33,798 nt of DNA, taken from NCBI GenBank assembly GCA_031553195.1, contig JAVBLV010000080.1:1-33798 (forward strand). Direction: 5' to 3'. Made by a program: the position numbers and the translations under genes. This DNA comes from JAVBLV01 sp031553195 (GTDB lineage: Bacteria; Bacteroidota; Bacteroidia; Bacteroidales; P3). The first letter of the stretch is position 1; each line of letters starts with the position of its first letter. Below the pieces are notes generated by a model. It was not told where the DNA came from. It was given only the letters and a program-made list of their open reading frames with translations, and did no database searches. Below are positions 23,667-32,164 of the stretch, piece by piece.

Positions 23667-24398
23667 ATGCTGATTCTCACGCAAGGAATTGTTTTACGCA
23701 CGGTTAACTATTCCGAAAACAGTGTCATTGTTACGATCTACACCCGGCTTTCCGGATTGGGTTCTTATATGCTAAAAGGCGTTGGAGCCTCTTCAAAAAA
23801 GAAAAAAAACAAGCAAAATCTACTGCAACCTTTATCGTTGGTTGAAATGTCGGCATATCATAAACCAACGGGCAATCTTCAACACATTAAAGAATTACGA
23901 CTCTCCTACGTTTATAAAAATATTCCCTCTGATCTTATCAAAACCTCCGTTTTTTTATTTCTTCACGAAATCATTTATTTATCAATTAAAGAGGAAGGCG
24001 CTAACGAAGCGTTATTTTTATTCCTCTCAGATTCTTTGATAGAACTGGACAAGACCCAACAAAATGTTTCTGGTTTTCATTTGTATTTCCTGTACAAATT
24101 GTCTCAACAACTCGGATTTGCTCCATTAAACAATTTTTCGGATCAACGACCGGTATTCAATTTGGTTGAAGGTTGTTTTCAAAAATCCGCACCGGAGCAT
24201 TCTCATTTTCTGGATAGGGACTTAAGCAAATGTTTTTATCATTTTTTATGCTGCAATAATGGAGAAAACGGATCACTAACCCTATCGTACTCAGACCGGA
24301 AACAGCTTCTTGGAAAACTCATAGAATATTACCAACTTCATTTGACAGGAACCAGGAAAATACAATCGGCTAAAATATTAGAAGAATTACTCCGGTAA
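23667..24398 (+). CDS. recO: DNA repair protein RecO
   Basis: 243 residues, standard RecO length. RecO binds single-stranded DNA and, with RecR, loads RecA onto SSB-coated DNA. The N-terminal OB-fold is seen as TQGIVLRTVNYSENSVIVTI, followed by TRLSGLGSYMLKGVG. A helical C-terminal domain follows. The zinc-finger cysteines of some RecO proteins are not obvious here (single Cys at FNLVEGCFQKS and later CFYHFLCC), as in many Bacteroidota members. AGGAG ends 6 nt before the ATG and overlaps the porZ stop codon, an unusual strong ribosome site that suggests translational coupling to porZ. Confidence 0.92.
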   Translation: MLILTQGIVLRTVNYSENSVIVTIYTRLSGLGSYMLKGVGASSKKKKNKQNLLQPLSLVEMSAYHKPTGNLQHIKELRLSYVYKNIPSDLIKTSVFLFLHEIIYLSIKEEGANEALFLFLSDSLIELDKTQQNVSGFHLYFLYKLSQQLGFAPLNNFSDQRPVFNLVEGCFQKSAPEHSHFLDRDLSKCFYHFLCCNNGENGSLTLSYSDRKQLLGKLIEYYQLHLTGTRKIQSAKILEELLR

Positions 24399-24553
24399 AT
24401 TTCTTATTCTTATAGGGAAGACATCAATTAGTTTTTTCGAATATGATATCTGTAACGCATGCAACAATCGAAATAACTTTACCCCATTTACACGTTTTGC
24501 CCTTTTATATTTTTCGTCCGGATTCCTTGCCAATTCTACGCCGGAATACGCAA

Positions 24554-25375
24554 CTAAAATTTTATTCCGATAATAAAAATACCTTCTCTATCCGCCATTT
24601 CGATGACAGCGTCGCGTTCAATCAATAAAATTCCCCCCGACTCCACGGCAATCCCTTTTATTCCGTATTTTTTAAGTTGTTCTATAGTTTGTAAACCTAT
24701 GGCAGGCAAATCTACGCGCATATCCTGTCCCGGCTTCAATACCTTTACCATTACAGGCGCTTTACCCTCTTTTTTAAGTATCGACGCCCTTGAAAGCATC
24801 ATATCGGTGCCTTCTACCGCTTCAACAGCCAGCACCATTCCTTCCTGCACCACTACCGCTTGTCCCACGTCTACGGCGCCCAAAGCTTTTGCTACAGTAA
24901 TTCCCCGTTGGATATCGTCCATATCGTCATTTGAAGGTTTTACTTTTCCGTAAATGCCTTCCGAAAATAACATTTCCGGAACCACTTCTTCAATTCCGAC
25001 TACTTTAAAATCATGCTTCTCAATTTCATCTATCACCGCCCTGAACATACTGTCGTCGCTCATTTTTTTTATTGCTAATTTGGCAATAATTTTTAATCCT
25101 AACCAATCAGGAATTAATTCTTTGAACGAAGGTCGTTTAATACCTCCCGCCAAAACAATTTCATAAACGTTATGTTGTTTAAATGCTTTCACCATTTTCC
25201 CCGCCTCGGCGATTTTAGCAAAAATATGAGGCGCATCGGAAAGTTGTTCTTCGCTGGCAAATGATTCAAGACCTATAACAAATATTTCGCGCCCCGCGGC
25301 TTTACAATGTTTAATAATCTCTACCGGCATCATACCGCCCCCGGCAATCATCCCCAATTTCTTATTTTCAGACAT
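24554..25375 (-). CDS. lpxI: UDP-2,3-diacylglucosamine pyrophosphatase LpxI
   Basis: 273 residues of the LpxI (former DUF1009) family, which cleaves UDP-2,3-diacylglucosamine to lipid X and UMP in lipid A synthesis at the inner membrane. The opening KLGMIAGGGMMPVEIIKHCK and the C-terminal domain blocks DVGQAVVVQEGMVLAVEAVE with GTDMMLSRA and MRVDLPAIGLQTIEQL match the Caulobacter-type enzyme along the full length. Many other bacteria use the unrelated LpxH for this step, so LpxI here is of interest. The gene converges with recO and is divergent from the CoA-transferase. A possible -7 box lies at 25439-25446. Together with kdsD and lptB it gives the window a lipid A/LPS theme. Confidence 0.92.
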   Translation of the reverse strand: MSENKKLGMIAGGGMMPVEIIKHCKAAGREIFVIGLESFASEEQLSDAPHIFAKIAEAGKMVKAFKQHNVYEIVLAGGIKRPSFKELIPDWLGLKIIAKLAIKKMSDDSMFRAVIDEIEKHDFKVVGIEEVVPEMLFSEGIYGKVKPSNDDMDDIQRGITVAKALGAVDVGQAVVVQEGMVLAVEAVEGTDMMLSRASILKKEGKAPVMVKVLKPGQDMRVDLPAIGLQTIEQLKKYGIKGIAVESGGILLIERDAVIEMADREGIFIIGIKF

Positions 25376-25438
25376 AGTACGTTTATTTAAAAATATTTAG
25401 ATTAAATTAACCGACAAGACCTACGGATTAATGAATTA

Positions 25439-25446
25439 CAAAAATA
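25439..25446 (-). promoter_or_regulatory. Possible -7 box for lpxI (TATTTTTG)
   Basis: The minus strand reads TATTTTTG, an exact TAnnTTTG match about 64 bp before the lpxI ATG. The nearest TTTG upstream is 24 bp away, longer than the usual spacer, so support is partial. Confidence 0.35.
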
Positions 25447-25599
25447 CGGATTTTAGAAAAAATAAAAAGACAAAGTTTTAAAGTTCACATTTTTAGCAAT
25501 ATAGTTAAATAATTCAAATTCTATTTGGGTTTTCACAGTTTTTAAATAATTCTTCAAACGCTTAATCTGTATAAAAAGATAAAAAATATGGAACCATTG

Positions 25600-25651
25600 A
25601 AAACGACAGACGTTTTAAATCCTTTGAATAAAAAATGATTGATTATTCAAA
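25600..25651. promoter_or_regulatory. Two short inverted repeats upstream of the CoA-transferase
   Basis: AAAACG/CGTTTT (25600-25605 and 25611-25616) and TTTGAATAA/TTATTCAAA (25623-25631 and 25643-25651) are perfect inverted repeats lying about 80-130 bp before the CoA-transferase promoter. A 16-codon frame (25588-25638, MEPLKTTDVLNPLNKK) spans the first and part of the second. The role is unknown. Confidence 0.3.
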
Positions 25652-25733
25652 TCATCATAAAACCTGAATATGAAAATCTTGCAATCCATTTTTTTAAATT
25701 AACCAAATTGCATTTTAATTTGTCTGGTTTTTA

Positions 25734-25765
25734 TTTGTGCTATTCATTACCAAATACTACTTTTG
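25734..25765 (+). promoter_or_regulatory. Bacteroidota-type promoter for the CoA-transferase gene
   Basis: TTTG (25734-25737), a spacer of exactly 20 bp, then TACTTTTG (25758-25765). This is the same geometry as the promoter of the phosphotransacylase gene at 9664-9695. It lies 47 bp before the ATG at 25813 and rules against a start as early as 25639. Confidence 0.75.
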
Positions 25766-25812
25766 CAAAAAATTTGATGGTTGAAAAATTTCATTTTAAA
25801 TTAATACCAGAC

Positions 25813-27123
25813 ATGCATAAAACTTATAAACCCGTTTCGGCCGAAGAAGCCGTAAAAATTTTAAAAACAGGAGACCGAATTCATCTCAGCAGTGTCGCTG
25901 CTACTCCTCAAATACTAATTGACGCCATGTGCAAACGAGGCGACGAAGGCGAATTGAAAAATATTGTCATCTCTCACTTGCATACAGAAGCCACAGCGCC
26001 TTATGCATCGGAAAAATATGAAGGCGTTTTTCAACTGGAATCTTTTTTTGTCGGCGCCAATTGCCGTAAAGACACACAGGCCGGTTATGCCGATTACATT
26101 CCTTGCTTTTTGAGCGAAACGCAACGGTTCTACAGATCGGGCGTATTAAAACTGAATGTAGCAATGATTCAGGTGAGCCCTCCCGACAAACATGGCTGGG
26201 TATCATTAGGCACTTCGGTAGATGCTACTTTGGCGGCTATTGAATGCGCCGAAACCGTTATTGCCGTTGTAAATCCGAAAATTCCAAGGGCATGGGGCGA
26301 CGCCATGATTCCAATGAGCATGATCGATATCTTTGTTGAGGACGACACGCCTCTACACCCTGCGCATTTTTCAGAGCCCGACGACATAGAAAAGCAAATA
26401 GGCAAACATGTAGCATCGCTAATAGAAGATGGCTCTACATTACAAATGGGAATCGGAGCTATTCCCAACGCCGTTTTAACCCAATTGCAACATCACAAAA
26501 ACTTGGGCGTTCATACCGAAATGTTTGCCGACGGCATTTTGCCATTGGTTGAAAGCGGAGTGGTAAACGGGGCGGAAAAGAACATTGATCGAGGTAAAAT
26601 GGTGTCTACATTTTTGATGGGTTCGCAGAAAGTATACGATTTCATCGATGATAATCCTATGGTTGCTATGATGGATGTTTCCTATACAAACGACCCATAC
26701 ACTATTGCAAAAAATCCGAAAGTACACGCTATTAATTCTGCCATTCAAATTGACTTGACCGGACAGGTTTGCGCGGATTCCATAGGAACCAAATTTTACT
26801 CGGGCTTTGGCGGACAAGTCGACTTTATGTTCGGCGCTTCGCTTTCAAAAGGAGGAAAACCCATTATTGCCATGCCTTCCATTACAAATAAAGGAGTAAG
26901 TAAAATAGCGCCCGTATTAACGCCAGGCGCCGGCGTTGTTAGCTCAAGAGCCCACGTACATTGGGTGGTTACGGAATATGGAGCGGTAAACCTTTATGGA
27001 AAGTCTTTACAGGAAAGAGCGAAACTACTTATCTCCATATCGCATCCCGATCATAGAGACGAATTGGATAAACTGGCGCTGGAACGCTTTGGAAACCATT
27101 TCCATTTTATAAGTAAATATTAA
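25813..27123 (+). CDS. Acetyl-CoA hydrolase/transferase family CoA-transferase
   Basis: 436 residues of the class I CoA-transferase family that includes 4-hydroxybutyrate and butyryl-CoA:acetate CoA-transferases. These enzymes swap CoA between a carboxylic acid and an acyl-CoA through a glutamyl-CoA intermediate; the catalytic glutamate is E236 in LGVHTEMFADG. Other family blocks are GIGAIPNAVL, YSGFGGQVDFMFGASLSKGG, PVLTPGAGVVSSRAHVHWVV and TEYGAVNLYGKS. The substrate (acetate, butyrate, propionate, 4-hydroxybutyrate or succinate) cannot be settled. The start at 25813 (MHKTYKPVSAEEAVKIL) follows a near-perfect promoter; the longer frame back to 25639 begins with TTG and has no family similarity. 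It may act with the phosphotransacylase at 9.7 kb in fermentative acyl-CoA metabolism. Confidence 0.92.
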   Translation: MHKTYKPVSAEEAVKILKTGDRIHLSSVAATPQILIDAMCKRGDEGELKNIVISHLHTEATAPYASEKYEGVFQLESFFVGANCRKDTQAGYADYIPCFLSETQRFYRSGVLKLNVAMIQVSPPDKHGWVSLGTSVDATLAAIECAETVIAVVNPKIPRAWGDAMIPMSMIDIFVEDDTPLHPAHFSEPDDIEKQIGKHVASLIEDGSTLQMGIGAIPNAVLTQLQHHKNLGVHTEMFADGILPLVESGVVNGAEKNIDRGKMVSTFLMGSQKVYDFIDDNPMVAMMDVSYTNDPYTIAKNPKVHAINSAIQIDLTGQVCADSIGTKFYSGFGGQVDFMFGASLSKGGKPIIAMPSITNKGVSKIAPVLTPGAGVVSSRAHVHWVVTEYGAVNLYGKSLQERAKLLISISHPDHRDELDKLALERFGNHFHFISKY

Positions 27124-27137
27124 AACCTACGAACGGG

Positions 27138-27266
27138 GGTTGTTCAAAAAGCAGTTTAACCACTAAGCACATAAAGTCGCACAAAGGTTCACAAAAAGAA
27201 AAGGCATTGTTTTCAGAATTTTGTGCTCTTTGTGGCAAATGTTTTTTTTTGACTTTTTGAACAGCC
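27138..27266. repeat. Small inverted-repeat element (MITE-like), 129 bp
   Basis: Terminal inverted repeats of 14 bp with one mismatch: GGTTGTTCAAAAAG at 27138-27151 and CTTTTTGAACAGCC at 27253-27266. The interior carries several CACAAAG-like motifs in both orientations (CACATAAAG, CACAAAGG, then CTCTTTGTGG), so it can fold back. It is non-coding. It sits between convergent genes and abuts the 150-bp hairpin element; no clear target duplication was found. Confidence 0.6.
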
Positions 27267-27278
27267 TCTTTTCTTAGA

Positions 27279-27428
27279 GTTTATTCAAAAATTTTTCCAG
27301 GAAATATTTCGAACTAAAAATGCTCTTTCTTGTCGGAATTTTTGCCAAATAGCTCTACTATTTTTGAAAAATCCCGCCTGCAAAATAGCCATTTTTATCT
27401 CTCAAAACTTTTTCCATAAAATTTAAAC
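27279..27428 (+). repeat. 150-bp hairpin element, copy 1
   Basis: It starts GTTTATTC and ends TTTAAAC. The central ~100 bp (CTAAAAATGC, CTTTCTTGTCGGAATTTTT, AAAAATCCCGCCTGC, TTTTTATCTCTCAAAA) are nearly identical to 32009-32156 in the same orientation. The two halves pair imperfectly over most of the length, with the centre near CAAATAGCTCTACTATTT. Non-coding, placed 12 bp from the 129-bp element. Confidence 0.85.
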
Positions 27429-27577
27429 GACCTCTTAAATTCTGGAAATTATCCAATGTCTTTCACACAAGAAGAAAACCTAACATTTAAACCCTGCGTT
27501 CCGCCTGTTTTCTTGAATAACAAATTCATTCATCTATCTGATTCTATACTACTTAATCAATTATTGCATTGATAAAT

Positions 27578-30500
27578 TTACCGGATTAACGTAATATTAC
27601 CCTTGGTTTTATAATGTTTATTGGCTCTGCAATCCACTTCCAGCGTATAGACGTATACGCCTTGTTCGCAAATTTTTCCCTTATAGGTTCCATCCCAACA
27701 GGCGCTTGATTCAGAAGTTTCAAATACCTTTTCCCCCCAACGATTGAAAATAGCAAAATAATAGGAGGTTACCCACTGGGAACCTACGCATAACCGGTCG
27801 TTCTTTTCATCGTTATTAGGCGTAAAGGCATTGGGTATAAATATATTGGGTTCTCCGCAATTTACAACAATTACATTTATCAATATGGAGTCTCTATAAA
27901 CGCAACCTCGCCAATCTGTACATTGAAGATAATACAAGGTTGTCTGTGGCGGTTTTGCGTCCGTATCGGGTCGGGTTGGCGTAGACAGATTTGTTCCGGG
28001 CGACCATAAATAGCTAACATTATTTATTGGCGTTGCATGTAAAACGGTTTTTTCATCTTCGACTATTTCGTATTTGTCTGCCCAAACATGTATATTGGTA
28101 TCAAAAGTGTATACATTCAAAATTTCAATTGTATCATAAGTTTTACACCCCTCAGAATCGGTGGTAATTAAACTATATTCTCCCGCGCAAAGATTTTTTA
28201 TTGTATCTGACAATTTTCCGTTACTCCATGAATACGAAAAAGGAGGCTTTCCGTTTATAGGGGTCGCAACGGCTATTCCCGTACAATACCCCTTACAAGT
28301 ATTGTTTTGAAGGGTTATATCGGCAGAAAAAGATTTTGAAACCATGAATGTATCGAAATGTTCGCAGTTATTGATATCGCGAATAATTACAGAATAAGTT
28401 CCTTCGCACAGATTTTGTATAAAAGAAGTCGTTTCTCCTGTACTCCATAAATAACGATAAGGAGGAGTCCCTCCGCTTACTTGTAAATTAATGCTCCCAT
28501 CGCAAATATTACTACATCTAGCGCTTACAATAGTAGGAACCGACATTATTCTTTTCGGTTGCGCAATTTGAAACGGCTGGGTTTGCGAGCATCCTGCTCC
28601 GTCTTCGACAGTAATGGAATAACTTCCCGCACACAAATTTTGAATTGTCGAGTCGTTTCCTCCCGTACTCCAATGATAAGCGATTGGTAAAATTGCCGAC
28701 GGCATCGGAGTAACGGAAGCTTCCCCATCACAAAGTCCATAGCAACTTGCAGATTTAAAAACAGGCGGGTAACTTATCGGCTGATAGGTAACATACAAGC
28801 TATCGATATTGAAGCAACCGTTGGCGTCTGTTACTTTTACATAGTAATACTGAGAAGAAGAAAAATATACCAAGGCGGTATTATTACTCGTCGACGCATT
28901 TAACGTGTCGGTAAAGCTATTATCCGACGACCATTGATAAATCACGCCGGTAGAATAAGGGTTAGCCGTAAGTACGGAAGGACTTATGCATGTATTAATA
29001 TCGTCGCCTGCGTCAACCGGAGGATGAGTTATTTTAACATATTGATAAATGGTATCCGTACAGAACCCGTTGGAAACAAACATATAAAATAACGTATTCT
29101 GAGCAACAGTGGCAAACGGATTGGAAATAGTAGAATCCGTCAATTCCTGGGCGGTATTCCAATGATACGTCATTCCCTGAACAGGCGTCAAACCTATTTG
29201 TACAGACTGGTTGGGACATGTATAAATATCCGGCAGGAAATAACTGGTATCGCCAAGTATCATCACTTGTTTTTTTATGGTGTCGGTTAAAGAGCAACCT
29301 GAATTTACGTAGGCGATTTGAGTAACCGTGAATAATCCGGGTTGAGTGAATAAATGCGTCGGATTTTGTTCGGAAGAAATCGAACCATCCCCAAAATCCC
29401 AATAAAAATGATCGCCCCTTCCCGTATTTTGAAATTTTACCGAATCAGGCTTACAAACAGGTCTGGGAAGAATAAAATCCGCCACGGCAAAATCATTATG
29501 AACGTTGAATGAAAATATCGCATTATTACAATTGGCTGAATTATTTGAAACAGACCACGCGCCGGGAGTGGGAGCAATAGGGAAAGCCTGAGTCCCGTTG
29601 CAACTGGCGCAAACCGATTGGTATAAATTTCCATATTTATCAAAACGGCTGGTTCCTCCGTCCACATGATCATTGCCATTAGGCCCCAATATTGTGTTTT
29701 TATGCAACTCGCCCATGAAAGTAGCATAATCTAAACCTTCCGCATCGGGTTTTAAACTGATAATATAAAAATCCTGTCCATCCGTTTGACTTTGATACGC
29801 GCCGGGCGTCGTAGGCAACCGGGTTGTACCATATGTTCCCCAGGGAATATTGTTTTGCCCGGCCCAACATCTCCCCCATCCCGATAAATAGATCCGGTCG
29901 CACTGATCAACGGCAAAAGCCGTAAGGGATAAATCCGGTCCGCAGGTCAAATCGCCGGATCCGAAGACCGTCGACCAATATAAGGTTCTCAGATTAATAT
30001 CCAACTTAGCTACAAACTGCCCGCTGTTCGGCACGTTGTATAAAGGCCTCTCTATTGAACTGTAAACCAAAGTAGCGCCCAACGCCTTGGTTGAACCGGC
30101 GATATAAACATTATCATTCCTATCGGTACGGACAAAATAAGTTTGATCATATTCTGACGAACCGAAATAAGTAGAATTCATAATCACATTTCCCGCATAG
30201 GCAATTCTGGTTACAAACCCATCCGTATTACCGCCTGCGTAATTTCGTTTATTGGCGTTCGAAGTCGTCGGAAAATTCCGGGAAGTCGTTCCTCCGGCAA
30301 CAATCAAATTATATTCGGAATCCACATCAATAGAATAAATCGCATCGTCCCCGCTTCCTCCCAGATAGCTACTCCATAGCAAGTTAGAAAGGTTGTAATC
30401 CAATTTAAAAGTAATTCCCTCCTGTCCCCCTTTAGATACCGGTTGAAATGCATTGGAAGTAACCGGAAAATCAGACGAAAAAGTGCAACTACCTACATAC

Positions 30501-31828
30501 ACATTGCTTAAATCATCTACAATCAATTCTCCCCGGGCGCCGTCCCCATAATTCCCATATAAGTAATTATTGCCCCTGAACATAATTTCATAATCATTAT
30601 ACTGATTCTTAAAATTCAAACCGTCATTTCCCGTTCCTCCTATATAGGTCGAAGCCGGAAGTTGCGTTCCGTCCTCGCTGAACCGGCAAACAAATATGTC
30701 GCTTCCTTTAGGGAAAATTATTGCAGACAAATACTTCAAAGTATCGCTTCCTTCCTTAAACGTACGGCAATATGCGTTGGCGCTGGTTGGAAAATCGGAG
30801 GAACCTGTCGTTCCAAATACGACAAGTTCGTTCAACTCATTCACAATCATACTATGCGGCATATCGGGAGCGTCCCCGCCAAGATAGGTGGCAAAAAGCC
30901 GGTTCGTACCCCTTGGATTTAACTTAAATATGGCAACATCGCAACTTCCCCCGTTAAAGGTTTCATCATAAGCGCCTGTATTTACAGGGTAACCCTGCGC
31001 TCGCACAATCCCCGCCGTATAAACATTTCCTTTTTTATCATAGGTAGCCGTATACCCCCAATTATCAGCCAACGAACCCGTATAGGTAGAAAAAACCAAC
31101 ATCGGATCTATTACCAGGGGATAGGCTTGCTCATAGTCGCCGATCTTGAAAGTCGCTATGTTTTTTTCGAGGACGTATTGCGCGTCAACAGCTATTTTTT
31201 TTTCATTAATAATTTGGTAGGCAACAGGCATTAGTTCTATAACCTCTCCAACAGAAGTCGATAAAACCAAATTCTTATTTTGTATGCGAATACCATCCAA
31301 ACCTTCATATTTCAACACAATTTGTTGGTGAGAAGCAAAGGGTTGTACGACAAAATCATATTTCAAAAAAGCGTTCTGGCTATACAACTTTAAATCGATA
31401 CCCTGATAAATATTTTCATAATAAACGCTTTCATAATTTCTTACTCCCGACGCCCAATGCGCAGGATCGTTCCCGATAAAATAATTTTCATAATCCTCGG
31501 CCGGATTTTGAGACAAGATATTAGGATTAACGTTGGAATTAGAAAAATGTAGTTTATAAGAATGATATTTATCAACAGTATTCTTAGACGGAATATATGC
31601 GTGATTGTACTTCGGGTTGTCAGGATGACTCAAAACAAATGTAAAGCAGTTTTTTTCGGCAAATAAGACGCCTTGTTGTAAATCCGCTTTAAACAAAATA
31701 CAATCTTTCCATTGTTTCTTGTTTTCAATAAAGCGTATTTCGCCTTTCGCATGTAAAGTATCTTTATGCCCATACGCATGTCCGCATGCAAAAACAATTA
31801 AAACAAATAAGAAAATCCAGTATTTCAT
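27578..31828 (-). CDS. Giant secreted T9SS substrate with SBBP, PKD and SprB-type repeats
   Basis: 1416 residues from the ATG at 31828. A signal peptide (MKYWIFLFVLIVFACGHAYG) is followed by a DUF7948-like N-terminal domain (about 30-245, ENYFIGNDPAHWASGVRNYE), then an SBBP beta-propeller region (to about 770, with repeats such as ATYLGGDAPD, STYIGGTGNDGL, SSYLGGSGDDAIYSI). A PKD domain (FYWDFGDGSISSEQNPTHLF) and Ig-like stretches come next, then three tandem SprB-type repeats of about 73 residues (1020-1237) with PYRYLWSTGETTS and NLCEGTYSV motifs. The last ~95 residues are a gliding-motility-type C-terminal domain: FIPNAFTPNNDEKNDR, then IFNRWGEKVFET, then KGNITLIR, a type B T9SS signal. 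The exported, surface or adhesive role is inferred from these domains. A TTG at 31876 lies in the promoter, so the ATG is preferred. Confidence 0.93.
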   Translation of the reverse strand: MKYWIFLFVLIVFACGHAYGHKDTLHAKGEIRFIENKKQWKDCILFKADLQQGVLFAEKNCFTFVLSHPDNPKYNHAYIPSKNTVDKYHSYKLHFSNSNVNPNILSQNPAEDYENYFIGNDPAHWASGVRNYESVYYENIYQGIDLKLYSQNAFLKYDFVVQPFASHQQIVLKYEGLDGIRIQNKNLVLSTSVGEVIELMPVAYQIINEKKIAVDAQYVLEKNIATFKIGDYEQAYPLVIDPMLVFSTYTGSLADNWGYTATYDKKGNVYTAGIVRAQGYPVNTGAYDETFNGGSCDVAIFKLNPRGTNRLFATYLGGDAPDMPHSMIVNELNELVVFGTTGSSDFPTSANAYCRTFKEGSDTLKYLSAIIFPKGSDIFVCRFSEDGTQLPASTYIGGTGNDGLNFKNQYNDYEIMFRGNNYLYGNYGDGARGELIVDDLSNVYVGSCTFSSDFPVTSNAFQPVSKGGQEGITFKLDYNLSNLLWSSYLGGSGDDAIYSIDVDSEYNLIVAGGTTSRNFPTTSNANKRNYAGGNTDGFVTRIAYAGNVIMNSTYFGSSEYDQTYFVRTDRNDNVYIAGSTKALGATLVYSSIERPLYNVPNSGQFVAKLDINLRTLYWSTVFGSGDLTCGPDLSLTAFAVDQCDRIYLSGWGRCWAGQNNIPWGTYGTTRLPTTPGAYQSQTDGQDFYIISLKPDAEGLDYATFMGELHKNTILGPNGNDHVDGGTSRFDKYGNLYQSVCASCNGTQAFPIAPTPGAWSVSNNSANCNNAIFSFNVHNDFAVADFILPRPVCKPDSVKFQNTGRGDHFYWDFGDGSISSEQNPTHLFTQPGLFTVTQIAYVNSGCSLTDTIKKQVMILGDTSYFLPDIYTCPNQSVQIGLTPVQGMTYHWNTAQELTDSTISNPFATVAQNTLFYMFVSNGFCTDTIYQYVKITHPPVDAGDDINTCISPSVLTANPYSTGVIYQWSSDNSFTDTLNASTSNNTALVYFSSSQYYYVKVTDANGCFNIDSLYVTYQPISYPPVFKSASCYGLCDGEASVTPMPSAILPIAYHWSTGGNDSTIQNLCAGSYSITVEDGAGCSQTQPFQIAQPKRIMSVPTIVSARCSNICDGSINLQVSGGTPPYRYLWSTGETTSFIQNLCEGTYSVIIRDINNCEHFDTFMVSKSFSADITLQNNTCKGYCTGIAVATPINGKPPFSYSWSNGKLSDTIKNLCAGEYSLITTDSEGCKTYDTIEILNVYTFDTNIHVWADKYEIVEDEKTVLHATPINNVSYLWSPGTNLSTPTRPDTDAKPPQTTLYYLQCTDWRGCVYRDSILINVIVVNCGEPNIFIPNAFTPNNDEKNDRLCVGSQWVTSYYFAIFNRWGEKVFETSESSACWDGTYKGKICEQGVYVYTLEVDCRANKHYKTKGNITLIR

Positions 31829-31873
31829 ACGCAGATTTAAAGGTTGTACGGAAGCGGCATGATCTATTTTCGG

Positions 31874-31903
31874 CAAAATTATTCACATTCGTCTTTTTTC
31901 AAA
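31874..31903 (-). promoter_or_regulatory. Bacteroidota-type promoter for the giant T9SS substrate gene
   Basis: The minus strand reads TTTG (31900-31903), an 18-bp spacer, then TAATTTTG (31874-31881), 45 bp before the ATG at 31828. It supports that ATG over the in-frame TTG at 31876. Confidence 0.6.
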
Positions 31904-31962
31904 AGACAAGGCAAACTTACAGATTTTTTCCCAGAAGACAAACTATTCTTATGGAGTTTGGA

Positions 31963-32008
31963 AGCTGTTTTAAAAATTTTCTATAAAGTGTTTTGAATCT
32001 AAGAAGTT
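31963..32008 (+). repeat. Partial arm of the hairpin element
   Basis: About 45 bp (GTTTTAAAAATTTTCTATAA, then GTGTTTTGAATCTAAGAA) repeats in tandem the first arm of the full element that follows at 32009. It looks like a truncated older copy or a partial duplication. Confidence 0.6.
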
Positions 32009-32156
32009 GTTTAAAAAATTTTCTATGAAGTATTTTGAGTCTAAAAATGCGCTTTCTTGTCGGAATTTTTACCCAATAGCGCTACTATTCTTGAAAAATC
32101 CCGCCTGCAAAATCGCTATTTTTATCTCTCAAAATCTTTTCCATAAAAATTTAAAC
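32009..32156 (+). repeat. 150-bp hairpin element, copy 2
   Basis: 148 bp from GTTTAAAAAATTTTC to AAAAATTTAAAC. The left arm (ATTTTGAGTCTAAAAATGCG) pairs with the right arm (whose reverse complement reads ATTTTGAGAGATAAAAATAG), and TCGGAATTTTT pairs with AAAAATCCCGCC, giving one long imperfect stem. The centre AATAG-CGCTA-CTATT is itself a small stem-loop. It matches 27279-27428 closely and is non-coding. Confidence 0.85.
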
Positions 32157-32164
32157 AACTAAGG

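Noticed and set aside
27138..27428. CRISPR array
   Set aside because: The repeated motifs here are inverted-repeat arms, not regularly spaced direct repeats with unique spacers; no cas gene is in the window.
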